Origin: Rhodococcus sp. P1Y
GTDB taxonomy: Bacteria > Actinomycetota > Actinomycetes > Mycobacteriales > Mycobacteriaceae
DNA: 64,000 bases
Direction: 5' to 3'
NCBI RefSeq assembly: GCF_003641205.1
Contig: NZ_CP032762.1
Span: 5,724,001-5,788,000, forward strand
Part shown: positions 23,622 through 32,024 of the stretch, one piece after another
Layout of the letters: every line of letters begins with the position of its first letter
How positions within the stretch are numbered: the stretch's first letter is position 1
The notes under the pieces: generated by a model
Told to the model about the DNA's origin: nothing
Databases searched by the model: none
What the model saw: only the letters and a program-made list of their open reading frames with translations
Translations under genes and position numbers: made by a program

Positions 23622-25265
23622 CTAAGCGACCGGCACCGCGGTGCGATCGAACGTGTCGGCTGTGACGCCCTCGTCGCGCAGTACGGCCTTGCGGACCTTC
23701 TCGGACGGTGTCTTGGGAAGCGCGTCCAGGAAACGGACGTATCGCGGTGTGGCGAAGGCAGGGATACGACCGGTGCACCAGTCGAGAATCTCTGCCGGGT
23801 CGGCCTTTTCGCTGACGACCACAGCGGCGAGAACCTCGTCCTCACCGGCTTCGACGTCGGCAGGAACGCCGATGACGGCGCATTCGACGACGGCGGGATG
23901 GCCGAGAACGGCCTGTTCCACCTCGTAGGAGCTGATGTTCTCACCGCGCCTTCGCAAGGCGTCCTTGTAGCGATCGACGAAGTAGAACCAGCCGTCCTCG
24001 TCCTTGCGCAAAGCGTCGCCGGTGTGGAACCACAGATTGCGCCATGCTTCGAGGGTCTTCTCCGGCATGCCGTAGTACCCCATGCTGCAGGTCCATGGCT
24101 GGACGGGACGTACGACCAGTTCTCCGACTTCACCGACGGGCACTTCGCGGTCGGTCTCGGGGTCGACGAGCCTGATGTCGAACCAGTCCGAGGCCACCTT
24201 GCCTGCCGCACCGGGAGGAATCTTCTCACCGTACGGAGTGAGGATCGGCGCGCACGTCTCGGTGAGTCCGAAGGCGTTGACGAAAGCCTCTATGCCGTAA
24301 CGATCTTTGAACTGATCGACGACGGTGTCCGCGATCGGGGCGGCGTACACGGCGCGCAATTGGTTGTCGCGATCGTTCTCCCGAGGAGCCTGTTTCCACG
24401 CGAAGTCCATCATGACGCCGACGAAATTGGTGACGGTGACGCCGGAGTCGCGGACCATGTCGATCCATCGGCTAGCACTGAACTTGGGGTACACCACGGC
24501 ACTGGCGCCGGCGACGAGCGCCGGATAGACGGCCATGAATTGGGCATTGCCGTGGAACAGCGGCGTCGTCGTCATGTAGCGATCGGCCGGGGTGAGCCGG
24601 GTGAGCGACACGACCTCCTGCGCAAAGAAGTACAGCTGCGAGTGCGGCATCGCGACACCCTTGGACGGGCCCGTCGTCCCCGAGGTGAAGAAGATAGCCC
24701 CGAGGTCCTGCGCACGCGGCGCGGGAACGGTGACGGGCGTGCCCTTCTCCAGCTCGTCCCAAGCCTCGGCCTGCCAACCGTGCTCGCGCAGAAGGGTGAG
24801 TGCCTTGTCCGCGGTACCGGTGTCGATCACCCAGAATTTCTCGATGCCGCGGCTGTGCTCGGCAATCGCGACGAATCGCTCGGCGAACGTGTCGTCGATG
24901 ACGGCCCAGCGTGCGCCGACGGTGACGATCTGGTGGCGAAGAAATTCGCCTTCGTAGTTCGTGTTGATCGGCACCTCGACGGTTCCGCCGACAGCGGCAG
25001 CGAACCAACTACGTATCAGCCGTGACGAATTCATCGCCATGATGACGACGCGGTCACCCTGTTGCGCGCCCGCCGCATGCCAGGAACCAGCGATACGTTC
25101 TGCGGCGCCGAGGATGTCGGAGTAGGTGAACTCCAACTTCTCCTCCGGCGTCACCAGGAACGTGGCGTCGGGCGTGGCGGCGGCGTGGGTCCGCAGCACG
25201 TTGTCGAGCGTCCACCCCTCCGGGTCGGCGAAGGCCGGGTGCAGATCGGTGTACGTCTGGCTCAC
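23622..25265 (-). CDS. Acyl-CoA synthetase (AMP-forming), CaiC/FadD17-like
   Basis: A 547-residue adenylate-forming CoA ligase. P-loop IFFTSGTTGPSKGVAMPH near residue 180, NAFGLTETCAP, hinge WFHTGDALRKDEDGWFYF, DRYKDALRRRGENIS and the C-terminal Lys in TPSEKVRKAVLR. The pattern resembles crotonobetaine-CoA ligase CaiC and M. tuberculosis FadD17 rather than long-chain FadD enzymes. GTG 25265 overlaps the TGA of the LLM oxidoreductase gene (GTGA), which fixes the start. It probably loads the acid substrate of this operon. Confidence 0.86.
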   Translation of the reverse strand: MSQTYTDLHPAFADPEGWTLDNVLRTHAAATPDATFLVTPEEKLEFTYSDILGAAERIAGSWHAAGAQQGDRVVIMAMNSSRLIRSWFAAAVGGTVEVPINTNYEGEFLRHQIVTVGARWAVIDDTFAERFVAIAEHSRGIEKFWVIDTGTADKALTLLREHGWQAEAWDELEKGTPVTVPAPRAQDLGAIFFTSGTTGPSKGVAMPHSQLYFFAQEVVSLTRLTPADRYMTTTPLFHGNAQFMAVYPALVAGASAVVYPKFSASRWIDMVRDSGVTVTNFVGVMMDFAWKQAPRENDRDNQLRAVYAAPIADTVVDQFKDRYGIEAFVNAFGLTETCAPILTPYGEKIPPGAAGKVASDWFDIRLVDPETDREVPVGEVGELVVRPVQPWTCSMGYYGMPEKTLEAWRNLWFHTGDALRKDEDGWFYFVDRYKDALRRRGENISSYEVEQAVLGHPAVVECAVIGVPADVEAGEDEVLAAVVVSEKADPAEILDWCTGRIPAFATPRYVRFLDALPKTPSEKVRKAVLRDEGVTADTFDRTAVPVA

Positions 25266-26287
25266 TTGAAGTCCCGGAAAGGTTCGAGGGCCAGCATCGA
25301 CGGAACGACATCCTTGCCGAGACGCTCGATCGCTGCGATTGTTTCGTCGCCGTCCATGGTCGGCCACTGGGGGCGCAGCAGGAGTGGATCGACCGGCAGT
25401 GTGGTCACCAGATCGGTGAGCTTGCCGACGACATCGTCCGGAGTACCGACGATGACATGATCGGAGACCGACTCGGCGAACTGGCCTGCGAGATCGCGGC
25501 CGGCCATGACGTCGAGACCCTTCGCCGCATAGGTGAGGTAGCGCCCCTGAGCAACGCGCGCGTACTCGACCATCGCTTCTTCCTTGCTGTCCGCGACGAG
25601 GACGTTACGACGGAGCGGCTGAAGGCCGAATTCCTTGCCGCGCGCCTCGAACAGATCCTTGACGACGCGGTAGCGCTCCTCGACCTCGTGCTTCGGGGTC
25701 TCGGGCGGCACGGCGTAGGCGTCGCCGTACTTTCCTGCTCGACGCACACCGCCCATTGCGTGCGCACCGATCCAGATCGGGACGTGTGGCTGCTGGACTG
25801 GATGCAGGTGCGGCTTGACGCCGTCGAGTTGGAAGTACTTGCCCTCGAAGGTGACCTCGTCCTGGGTCCACAGCTGCTTCATTACCTGGAGGGACTCGTC
25901 GAACCGCCCTGCGCGCTCCTTGTACGGGACCTGGAGGTAGTCGAATTCCTCTGGGCGGTACCCCAATCCGGCGCCGAAGATCAACCGGCCCTCGGTGACG
26001 ACGTCGAGTGTCGCGATCTCCTCGGCGAGCATGACCGGGTGATACAGCGGGGCGATCATGATCTGCGTGACGAGCTTGGTCGTCGGTGCGACGTGCGCGG
26101 CGAGGCGGGCGAGCAGCGGCACTGGCTGGAGCCAGCGCAGATCGCCGTAGAGGAAGTGCTGCCCGATGGCGATGTAGTTGAACCCGTTGTCTTCCGCGGT
26201 CTCGACGATGCGGAGAATGTCCTTGAACTGCTGCGCCGGCGTCACCGACTTCGGCACGTCGCTGAGCAGTAAGCCGACCTGAACCAT
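25262..26287 (-). CDS. LLM-class (luciferase-like) flavin or F420 oxidoreductase
   Basis: A 341-residue TIM-barrel protein of the bacterial luciferase-like group. It opens with VQVGLLLSDVPKSVTPAQQF, has IGQHFLYGD, APLYHPVMLAEEIATLDVVTEGR, the GAGLGYRPEEFDYL loop and PIWIGAHAMGGVRRAGKYGD. Members use F420 or FMNH2 for monooxygenation or hydride transfer. It begins 25 bp after the SDR gene and is coupled to the CoA ligase. It could be the oxygenase of the pathway (a luciferase-like Baeyer-Villiger type) or an F420-dependent reductase; sequence alone does not separate these. Confidence 0.8.
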   Translation of the reverse strand: MVQVGLLLSDVPKSVTPAQQFKDILRIVETAEDNGFNYIAIGQHFLYGDLRWLQPVPLLARLAAHVAPTTKLVTQIMIAPLYHPVMLAEEIATLDVVTEGRLIFGAGLGYRPEEFDYLQVPYKERAGRFDESLQVMKQLWTQDEVTFEGKYFQLDGVKPHLHPVQQPHVPIWIGAHAMGGVRRAGKYGDAYAVPPETPKHEVEERYRVVKDLFEARGKEFGLQPLRRNVLVADSKEEAMVEYARVAQGRYLTYAAKGLDVMAGRDLAGQFAESVSDHVIVGTPDDVVGKLTDLVTTLPVDPLLLRPQWPTMDGDETIAAIERLGKDVVPSMLALEPFRDFK

Positions 26288-26312
26288 GAGAGTCCCTTCT
26301 GATCTGGCGCGC

Positions 26313-27083
26313 TTATTGCGCGGTGAGGCCGCCGTCGACGGGGATGGTGACGCCGGTGATGTAGCTGGCGTCGTCGCTGTTGAGGAACGCGATGACCGAC
26401 GCGATTTCCTCCGGCTCGGCGCCGCGGCCCAGAGGGATGGTCGCGACGAAGTCGGCTGCCAGAGCCGTGACGTCCGAACCTTTTTCTCGTCCGAAGAACT
26501 GGGCGAGCATCGGCGTCTTGACCTGCCCCGGGCAGATGACGTTGACGCGGATGCCGTCCTTGGCGCCGTTGAGTGCGAGCGCACGGCCGAACGGTACGAG
26601 CGCTCCCTTCGTCATCGAGTAGATGGGGCTGAACGGTGACCCGATGAGCGCCGACGTCGAGGAGGTCAGCGTGACCGAGCCCTTGCCGCCTGCCTTCTTG
26701 AGTAGTTCGAACCCGAGCGTCGTGGAGTAGTAGGCGCTCTTGACGTTGACGTCGATGTTCTTGTCCCACGTCGCATCGTCGACTTCGAGCCCACCTGGAC
26801 CCGGCATGCCGACCTGAGCGTGCAATGCGTGCAGTACGCCCTTCTCGGCGTCTATCTTGGAGAAGAGCGACCTCAGGTCGTCGTTGTTCGTGGCGTCGAC
26901 GGTTACCGCTGTCGCCTGTCCGCCTTCGGCTTCGATCTCCGCGGCAACCTTGCGCGAAGCTTCCTCACTGAGGTCGGTGACGTAGACGAACGCTCCCTCG
27001 GAGGCGAGACGGTGACTGATGGCACGGCCCATGCCGGAACCTCCGCCGATGACGGCGGCGATACGGCCTTCATAACGCTGCAT
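26313..27083 (-). CDS. SDR-family oxidoreductase
   Basis: A 256-residue short-chain dehydrogenase. It has the motif GGGSGMG, Asp at the end of strand 2 (VYVTDLS) for NAD, and the Tyr-Lys pair in YSMTK. The catalytic Ser region reads LTSSTSALIG, and the usual NNAG is replaced by HAQVGMPGP, an uncommon variant that may alter the central sheet contact. It ends GVTIPVDGGL. Second gene of the ten-gene operon, 32 bp after an acyl-CoA dehydrogenase. Probably a 3-hydroxyacyl-CoA dehydrogenase of the pathway. Confidence 0.8.
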   Translation of the reverse strand: MQRYEGRIAAVIGGGSGMGRAISHRLASEGAFVYVTDLSEEASRKVAAEIEAEGGQATAVTVDATNNDDLRSLFSKIDAEKGVLHALHAQVGMPGPGGLEVDDATWDKNIDVNVKSAYYSTTLGFELLKKAGGKGSVTLTSSTSALIGSPFSPIYSMTKGALVPFGRALALNGAKDGIRVNVICPGQVKTPMLAQFFGREKGSDVTALAADFVATIPLGRGAEPEEIASVIAFLNSDDASYITGVTIPVDGGLTAQ

Positions 27084-27115
27084 TTCTTGTACTCCTTCTC
27101 AAGTTACTCCGTTAT

Positions 27116-28285
27116 TCAAGCGCGTTGATCGAACGAACGTCCCAGTAATTCGGAAACAATTCGGGTCCGTTGCATGGTCGGCGTTCCACCGGCGAGCGCC
27201 CAGCCGTGCGCATCGCGGTGCATGCGCTCTATGCCGAACTCCTCGGTGTAACCGTTTCCGCCGTGAAGCTGCATCGCGAGATCGGTGACCTTCTTTGCCA
27301 TCTCGTTGGCGGTGCACTTCGCAAGCGAGACGTGCAGCGAGTTGGGAAGCTGTTCTCCGTCGATGACCGATGCAGCTGCGCGCTGCAGCAGCAGCCTCGC
27401 GGCGTCGACCTGAAGTGCCATGTCCGCGATCGTCATCTGCACGGCCTGGAACTCGATGAGCGGCTTGCCGAACTGCGTTCGCTCCTGGACGTAGCGGATC
27501 GACTGGTCGAGCGCAGCCTGGCCGAGCGCGAGGCTCATCGTCGAGTTGCCGAGGCGTTCGATCGAGAACGCGGTGAACAGCGTGCGGAAGCCACCGGGTT
27601 CGACGACGATGTTCTTCTTCGGGACGGCGACGTCGTCGAAGTAGATGTCGGCGGACGGGATGCCGCGAAAGCCCATGAGCTTTTCGCGGGCGCCGTAGCT
27701 GACGCCCTCCCGGTCGGCTTCGACGAGAACCGCACCGATTCCCTTGGCACCGGGCGCGTCGCTCATGCGCGAATAGACGAGGTAGACGTCGGCCTCGGAT
27801 CCGTTGGAGATCCAGCGCTTGTTTCCGCTGACTCGGACAGTGTCTCCGTCTACCGTTGCTTTGGTGGTCAGGTCCGTCGCAGCCGAGCCCGCATCCGGCT
27901 CGGAGATCGCCACTGCCATGGTGAGCTCACCTGCGATGATTCCCGGGAGAAACCGCTCACGCTGTTCCTCGGTTCCGATCCGGGCGATCACCTGGGCTGG
28001 GCCGGTGTTCGCCTCGAAAATCTGGAATGCGGCGGGCCTGCAGTGGTAGGCGAACTCCTCGATGACGTTGAGTGCCTGCTGAAGCGGTGCGCCTCCTCCA
28101 CCGAAACGCTCGGGAAGGGCGATCCCGAGGAAGCCGAGCGACCCGAGGAACTTCCGTTCTTCGAGCGGGAACGCGGTTCGCTCCGCATCCCACTGCGCCG
28201 CTTTGGGGGCGTACCGCTCAGTGGCGACCTTGGCGGCCACCTCTTTGATGGCGCGCTCGTCGTCGGTGAGTGTGCTGGCAGACAT
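27116..28285 (-). CDS. Acyl-CoA dehydrogenase, first gene of ten-gene operon
   Basis: A 389-residue acyl-CoA dehydrogenase. Features: AVAISEPDAGSAATDLT, VSGNKRWISNGSEAD, MGFRGIPSADIYFDDVAVP, ERLGNSTMSLALGQAALDQ, RTQFGKPLIEFQAVQM and LHGGNGYTEEFGIERMHRDA. The end is WALAGGTPTMQRTRIVSELLG, the isovaleryl/short-branched type. ATG 28285 has AGAGGTGG upstream. It is the promoter-proximal gene of the 18388-28285 operon; TATAAT at 28308-28313 on this strand may be its -10 and lies inside the shared AT-rich motif. Confidence 0.87.
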   Translation of the reverse strand: MSASTLTDDERAIKEVAAKVATERYAPKAAQWDAERTAFPLEERKFLGSLGFLGIALPERFGGGGAPLQQALNVIEEFAYHCRPAAFQIFEANTGPAQVIARIGTEEQRERFLPGIIAGELTMAVAISEPDAGSAATDLTTKATVDGDTVRVSGNKRWISNGSEADVYLVYSRMSDAPGAKGIGAVLVEADREGVSYGAREKLMGFRGIPSADIYFDDVAVPKKNIVVEPGGFRTLFTAFSIERLGNSTMSLALGQAALDQSIRYVQERTQFGKPLIEFQAVQMTIADMALQVDAARLLLQRAAASVIDGEQLPNSLHVSLAKCTANEMAKKVTDLAMQLHGGNGYTEEFGIERMHRDAHGWALAGGTPTMQRTRIVSELLGRSFDQRA

Positions 28286-28303
28286 GGCCACCTCTTTCAT
28301 GCT

Positions 28304-28318
28304 CATGATTATACTAAT
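28304..28318 (+). promoter_or_regulatory. AT-rich shared motif, copy d, with TATAAT
   Basis: CATGATTATACTAAT on the plus strand; the minus strand contains TATAATCATGA, that is a perfect -10 hexamer joined to the shared ATAATCATGA. It is 19 bp upstream of the acyl-CoA dehydrogenase start and 4 bp from the CRP-like site at 28323-28338. Confidence 0.5.
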
Positions 28319-28322
28319 CCGG

Positions 28323-28338
28323 TGTGACCTACGGTACA
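28323..28338 (+). promoter_or_regulatory. CRP/GlxR-like half-conserved site
   Basis: TGTGACCTACGGTACA keeps the left half TGTGA and central TA of the consensus but has two mismatches in the right half. It lies midway in the 142-bp divergent region between the ten-gene operon and the thiolase operon, 4 bp from AT-rich copy d. Confidence 0.35.
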
Positions 28339-28368
28339 AGATCCCACCCGTCGGCCGCTAGGTTCATG

Positions 28369-28383
28369 CTAAACATAATCATG
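28369..28383 (-). promoter_or_regulatory. AT-rich shared motif, copy e
   Basis: The minus strand reads CATGATTATGTTTAG; the plus strand has CATAATCATGAA, which could be a -10 for the thiolase gene starting at 28428. TTCATG (28363-28368) and CATGAA (28380-28385) form an inverted repeat around it. Confidence 0.5.
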
Positions 28384-28427
28384 AATAACACGGTGTGTTT
28401 CCACAAACCTGCTCGAGGAGGGTTTTC

Positions 28428-29582
28428 ATGACACGTGCAGTCATCGTCGACGCCGTTCGTTCGCCCATGGGCAAGGGCAAGATCGGGGGCGGGCTGTCGC
28501 ACCTTCACCCAGCAGACCTTCTCGGTCAGGTGCTGCGCCAACTGGTCGACAGATCCTCGCTCGACGCAGGCCTGCTGGACGACGTCATCATCGGGTGCGT
28601 CGGAGGCAACGGTGAGCAGTCTGGAACACCCGGCCGTCAAGCAGTGCTGTCCGCGGGTTTCCCGGTTCACGTGCCGTCGGTGACGGTCGAACGCAAATGC
28701 GGTTCAGGGCAGCAGGCACTCGACTTCGCCGTCCAGGGCGTCGTGGCCGGGGCGTACGACATCGCGATCGCGGGTGGGGTCGAATCCATGAGCCGCGTCC
28801 CGATGGGCAGCGCACGCGGTGACGCCGACCCGTTCGGCGAGGGTGTTCGTGAGCGGTTTCCAGTCTTGGTGCCGCAAGGAGTGGCCGCGGAACTCGTGGC
28901 GCAGAAGTGGGGAATCTCCAGGTCGGAGCTCGACGAGTACTCCGCACGCTCCCACGCACGAGCCTCGGAAACGGACTTCGCCGGCGAGATCGTGCCGGTC
29001 GGTGGCCTCGTCGCCGACGAAACCATCAGAACGGGCACGACCGCCGAGAAGCTCGGCGGACTGAAAGCCGTGTTCGGCACCGACGAGCGACGAGCGCAGT
29101 TCCCTGACCTCGACTGGACCGTCACCGCCGGGAACGCGTCGCAGATCACCGACGGCGCTGCGGCCCTGTTGGTGATGAGCGAAGAGCGGGCCTCGCAGTT
29201 GGGTCTGCGGCCCCGGGCCAGAATCGTCGCGTCCGCGGTGATCGGCGACGATCCTCTATTGATGCTCACCGGCCCGATCCCGGCGACCGAAAAGGTCTTG
29301 AAGAAGGCCGGTTTGACACTGGCCGATATCTCCGCTTTCGAGGTCAACGAAGCATTTGCCTCGGTCCCACTGGCATGGGCGAAGGAGCTCGGCGTCGATC
29401 AGGACGTCCTGAATCCCGTCGGCGGAGCGATTGCGCTCGGACATCCGCTGGGCGCCTCGGGCGCCCGCATCATGACTACGTTGATCAATCACCTCGAACG
29501 CACCGGCGGCCGTTACGGACTGCAGACCATGTGCGAAGCAGGCGGAATGGCCAACGCAACCATCATCGAGATACTGAAGTAA
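28428..29582 (+). CDS. Thiolase (acetyl-CoA acyltransferase)
   Basis: A 384-residue thiolase cleaving 3-ketoacyl-CoA with CoA. The nucleophile Cys is in ERKCGSGQQA (C91), the His in GHPLGASGAR (H339) and the second Cys in TMCEAGGMA (C369), so the full catalytic set is intact, unlike the Ltp-like proteins elsewhere in the window. Start ATG 28428 has GGAGG nearby. It leads a three-gene operon with an SDR and a crotonase, a compact beta-oxidation unit. Upstream lies shared motif copy e, linking its control to the divergent ten-gene operon. Confidence 0.9.
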   Translation: MTRAVIVDAVRSPMGKGKIGGGLSHLHPADLLGQVLRQLVDRSSLDAGLLDDVIIGCVGGNGEQSGTPGRQAVLSAGFPVHVPSVTVERKCGSGQQALDFAVQGVVAGAYDIAIAGGVESMSRVPMGSARGDADPFGEGVRERFPVLVPQGVAAELVAQKWGISRSELDEYSARSHARASETDFAGEIVPVGGLVADETIRTGTTAEKLGGLKAVFGTDERRAQFPDLDWTVTAGNASQITDGAAALLVMSEERASQLGLRPRARIVASAVIGDDPLLMLTGPIPATEKVLKKAGLTLADISAFEVNEAFASVPLAWAKELGVDQDVLNPVGGAIALGHPLGASGARIMTTLINHLERTGGRYGLQTMCEAGGMANATIIEILK

Positions 29583-29593
29583 GGAGTCGGTCC

Positions 29594-30358
29594 ATGGATC
29601 TCACCAATTCGTCCGCAGTCGTCACGGGCGGGGCGTCCGGCCTCGGACTCGCGACGGTCAAGCGATTCGTCGCGGCAGGCGTCAACACCGTCATCGTCGA
29701 TCTGCCGCAGTCCGCAGGCAAGGACGTCGCACAGGAACTCGGAGATCTGGTCCAGTTCGGCCCCGCCGACGTCGCCGATCCCGACGCCGTCGATGCGGCA
29801 TTGGATCTCGCCGAAGCTCGGGCTCCCATTCGGTCCGTCGTGCACTGCGCAGGCCGCGGCGGAACCGTTCGGGTCGTCGAAAAAGACGGCACACCAGGCT
29901 CTCTGGAGCTCTACACCTCGCTAATCCAGACGAACCTGATCGGCAGCTTCAATGTCCTCAGGCTCGCAGCAGCTCGGATGGTCCGCAACGAACCGGTCGA
30001 CGGTGAGCGCGGCGTCGTCATCATGACGGCATCCGTCGCAGCATGGGAAGGTCAGATCGGCCAGATTCCGTATGCGTCGGCCAAAGCCGGTGTTGTGGGC
30101 ATGACGTTGGTTGCGGCTCGTGATCTGTCTCGAAAGTTGGTTCGCGTCAACAGTATTGCGCCCGGAATCTTCGACACCCCGATTCTGTCCCGATTCTCCC
30201 AGGAAATTCGCGACGGCTTGGCGGCGCAGATCCCGCACCCAGCGCGCCTCGGCGACGCCGACGAATACGCCAAGCTGGCCCTGCACATCGTCGACAACGC
30301 GATGATCAACGGTGAGGTCATTCGCCTGGACGGCGCGATCAGAATGCAGCCACGATGA
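29594..30358 (+). CDS. SDR, probable 3-hydroxyacyl-CoA dehydrogenase
   Basis: A 254-residue SDR resembling type-10 (HSD10-like) 3-hydroxyacyl-CoA dehydrogenases. Motif VVTGGASGLGLATVKRF, Asp in VIVDLPQ for NAD, HCAGRGG in place of NNAG, MTASVAAWEGQIGQ with the Ser, YASAK for Tyr-Lys, and VNSIAPGIFDTPIL, which is characteristic of the HSD10 group. AAGGAG overlaps the TAA of the thiolase gene, so it is co-translated. It would make the 3-ketoacyl-CoA that the thiolase cleaves. Confidence 0.87.
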   Translation: MDLTNSSAVVTGGASGLGLATVKRFVAAGVNTVIVDLPQSAGKDVAQELGDLVQFGPADVADPDAVDAALDLAEARAPIRSVVHCAGRGGTVRVVEKDGTPGSLELYTSLIQTNLIGSFNVLRLAAARMVRNEPVDGERGVVIMTASVAAWEGQIGQIPYASAKAGVVGMTLVAARDLSRKLVRVNSIAPGIFDTPILSRFSQEIRDGLAAQIPHPARLGDADEYAKLALHIVDNAMINGEVIRLDGAIRMQPR

Positions 30359-31119
30359 GTGCGCTGGTCAGGGTCGAGCAGATCGAGGGTGTACAGGTCG
30401 TCACGATCGCCCGGCCCGAGGTCCGCAACGCGATCAACACCGCCACTGCGCAGGCCATCGCCGACGCCATGGACGAGCTCGACGCGCGCGACGATCTCGT
30501 CGCAGGCGTCATTGCCGGCGAGGGCAAAAGTTTTTGCACCGGAATGGATTTGAAGGCATTCCTTGCCGGCGAGAAACCGTCGATTCCGGGGCGGGGATTC
30601 GCGGGCGTCGCGGAGACTCCCCCGGCGAAGCCGTTGATCGCCGCTGTCGAGGGCCACGCAATCGCGGGCGGTTTCGAGATCGTGCTTGCCTGTGATCTGG
30701 TGGTGGCGTCCGAGACTGCAATTTTCGGACTGCCCGAGGTCAAACGCGGATTGCTCGCCGGTGGCGGTGGATTGCTCCGGCTGCCCGACCGTGTCCCGCG
30801 CGCGCTTGCCGTCGAATGGTGTCTCACCGGTGATTTCATCAGCGCGCAGGAGGCCAAGGATGCCGGACTGATCAACCGGCTCACCCCAGCGGGAGATGCA
30901 CTGGAGGTCGCGCTGGAACTGGCGAAGAAGATCGCGCAGAACGGCCCGATGGCTGTGCGGGCGACGAAGGAAATCATCACCAAGGCCCGCGACTGGTCCA
31001 ACGACGAGCAGTTCGCCGAGATGTGGAAGATCTACGAGCCTGTCAGAAGCTCGGAAGACGCCCGCGAGGGCGCGTCGGCGTTCAAGGAGAAACGGGCTCC
31101 GGTCTGGAAGGGGCGGTAG
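30355..31119 (+). CDS. Enoyl-CoA hydratase/isomerase (crotonase)
   Basis: A 254-residue crotonase-fold protein. The oxyanion-hole segments are KSFCTGMDLKAF and HAIAGGFEIVLACDLVVA; the active-site stretch is FGLPEVKRGLLAGGGGLLRLP, with Glu of LPEV retained but Gly-rich residues where the second Glu often sits, so hydratase versus isomerase is uncertain. The start ATG overlaps the SDR stop by 4 bp (ATGA). It closes the thiolase-SDR-crotonase unit and is followed by the palindromic repeat at 31.1 kb. Confidence 0.87.
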   Translation: MSALVRVEQIEGVQVVTIARPEVRNAINTATAQAIADAMDELDARDDLVAGVIAGEGKSFCTGMDLKAFLAGEKPSIPGRGFAGVAETPPAKPLIAAVEGHAIAGGFEIVLACDLVVASETAIFGLPEVKRGLLAGGGGLLRLPDRVPRALAVEWCLTGDFISAQEAKDAGLINRLTPAGDALEVALELAKKIAQNGPMAVRATKEIITKARDWSNDEQFAEMWKIYEPVRSSEDAREGASAFKEKRAPVWKGR

Positions 31120-31122
31120 TTC

Positions 31123-31193
31123 GGCGGCTCCGCCGCCAGTGGCGTGGATAAGTGCCCCCTGGGGGCCCTAACCACGCCACTGGTGCGGAGCGG
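31123..31193. repeat. Dispersed palindrome, copy 2
   Basis: The inner arms are CCAGTGGCGTGG (31136-31147) and CCACGCCACTGG (31172-31183), with CCCCC/GGGGG at the centre. GGCGGCTCCGCCG on the left and TGCGGAGCGGC on the right extend the symmetry. It lies between convergent operons and runs up to the stop codon of the SDR gene. Imperfect in the middle. Confidence 0.8.
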
Positions 31194-32024
31194 CTACTTG
31201 ACGAGGACTCCGGCATCGACGGGAATGGAAATACCTGTTACGTAGCGTGATTCGTCGCCCGCCAGGAAGAGCACCGCGTTGCTGACATCGTCAGGCTCGA
31301 CATACGGAATGTCGAGTACGTGCATGTCGTGCAGGAGCGGAACCACCTGTTCCCGAGTGGGTGCTTCCTCGTCGGGAAGAAACAGCTTGTAGATCGCATC
31401 GTTCAACAGCATCCGAGTCTCGACGTTGGTCGGATTCACCGTGTTGACCCGGATGTTCTGCGGGCCCAGCTCGTTTGCAAGGCTCTTCATCAACCCAAGG
31501 ACACCGTGCTTGGCGGCTGTGTAGTGCGCGTTGTACGGCAGACCTTTCGTGCCCGCGACGGAGCTGATGAGAACCATCGAACCTCCGTGGCCACCGGCCA
31601 GGACGTGCGGAGTGGCAGCCGTCGTCGTGTTCCACACGCCGGTGAGGTTGGTATCGATCATGTTGTGCCAGTTCTCGGCGGACAACTCGTGTGTCACGCC
31701 GCTACCCGCAATTCCGGCATTGGCGACCACCACGTCGAGTCGGCCGAGCTCACCGACAGCAGAATCTACGGCTGCTCGTAGCGCGTCGAGGTCGCGGACG
31801 TTGGTCTTCGACGCCACGATTCGGCGATCGAGTTTCTCGACCAAACGCGCCGTCTCGGCCAGGTCGTCCTCCGTCGCAAGGTCGTATCCGACGGTGTCGA
31901 CGTCCTCGCATGCGTCCACTGCGATGATGTCGGCGCCTTCGGCGGCGAAGCGCAACGCATGGTTGCGACCTTGCCCGCGGGCAGCGCCGGTGATCAGGAC
32001 CACCTTGCCACTGAATCTGCTCAT
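31194..32024 (-). CDS. Mycofactocin-type SDR, carveol-dehydrogenase-like
   Basis: A 276-residue SDR, paralogue of the protein at 4491. It has TGAARGQGRNHALRFA, the subgroup insert DIIAVDACEDVDTVGYDLATEDDLAET (residues about 35-61), VVANAGIAGSG, Ser in ISSVAGTKG, YTAAK and the C-terminal GISIPVDAGVLVK. These traits define the mycofactocin-coupled family that includes carveol dehydrogenase. It is coupled by 4 bp to the LivF-type ATPase gene upstream, placing an alcohol dehydrogenase in a transporter operon. Likely role: oxidation of the imported alcohol or of the hydroxy acid made after lactone opening. Confidence 0.85.
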   Translation of the reverse strand: MSRFSGKVVLITGAARGQGRNHALRFAAEGADIIAVDACEDVDTVGYDLATEDDLAETARLVEKLDRRIVASKTNVRDLDALRAAVDSAVGELGRLDVVVANAGIAGSGVTHELSAENWHNMIDTNLTGVWNTTTAATPHVLAGGHGGSMVLISSVAGTKGLPYNAHYTAAKHGVLGLMKSLANELGPQNIRVNTVNPTNVETRMLLNDAIYKLFLPDEEAPTREQVVPLLHDMHVLDIPYVEPDDVSNAVLFLAGDESRYVTGISIPVDAGVLVK

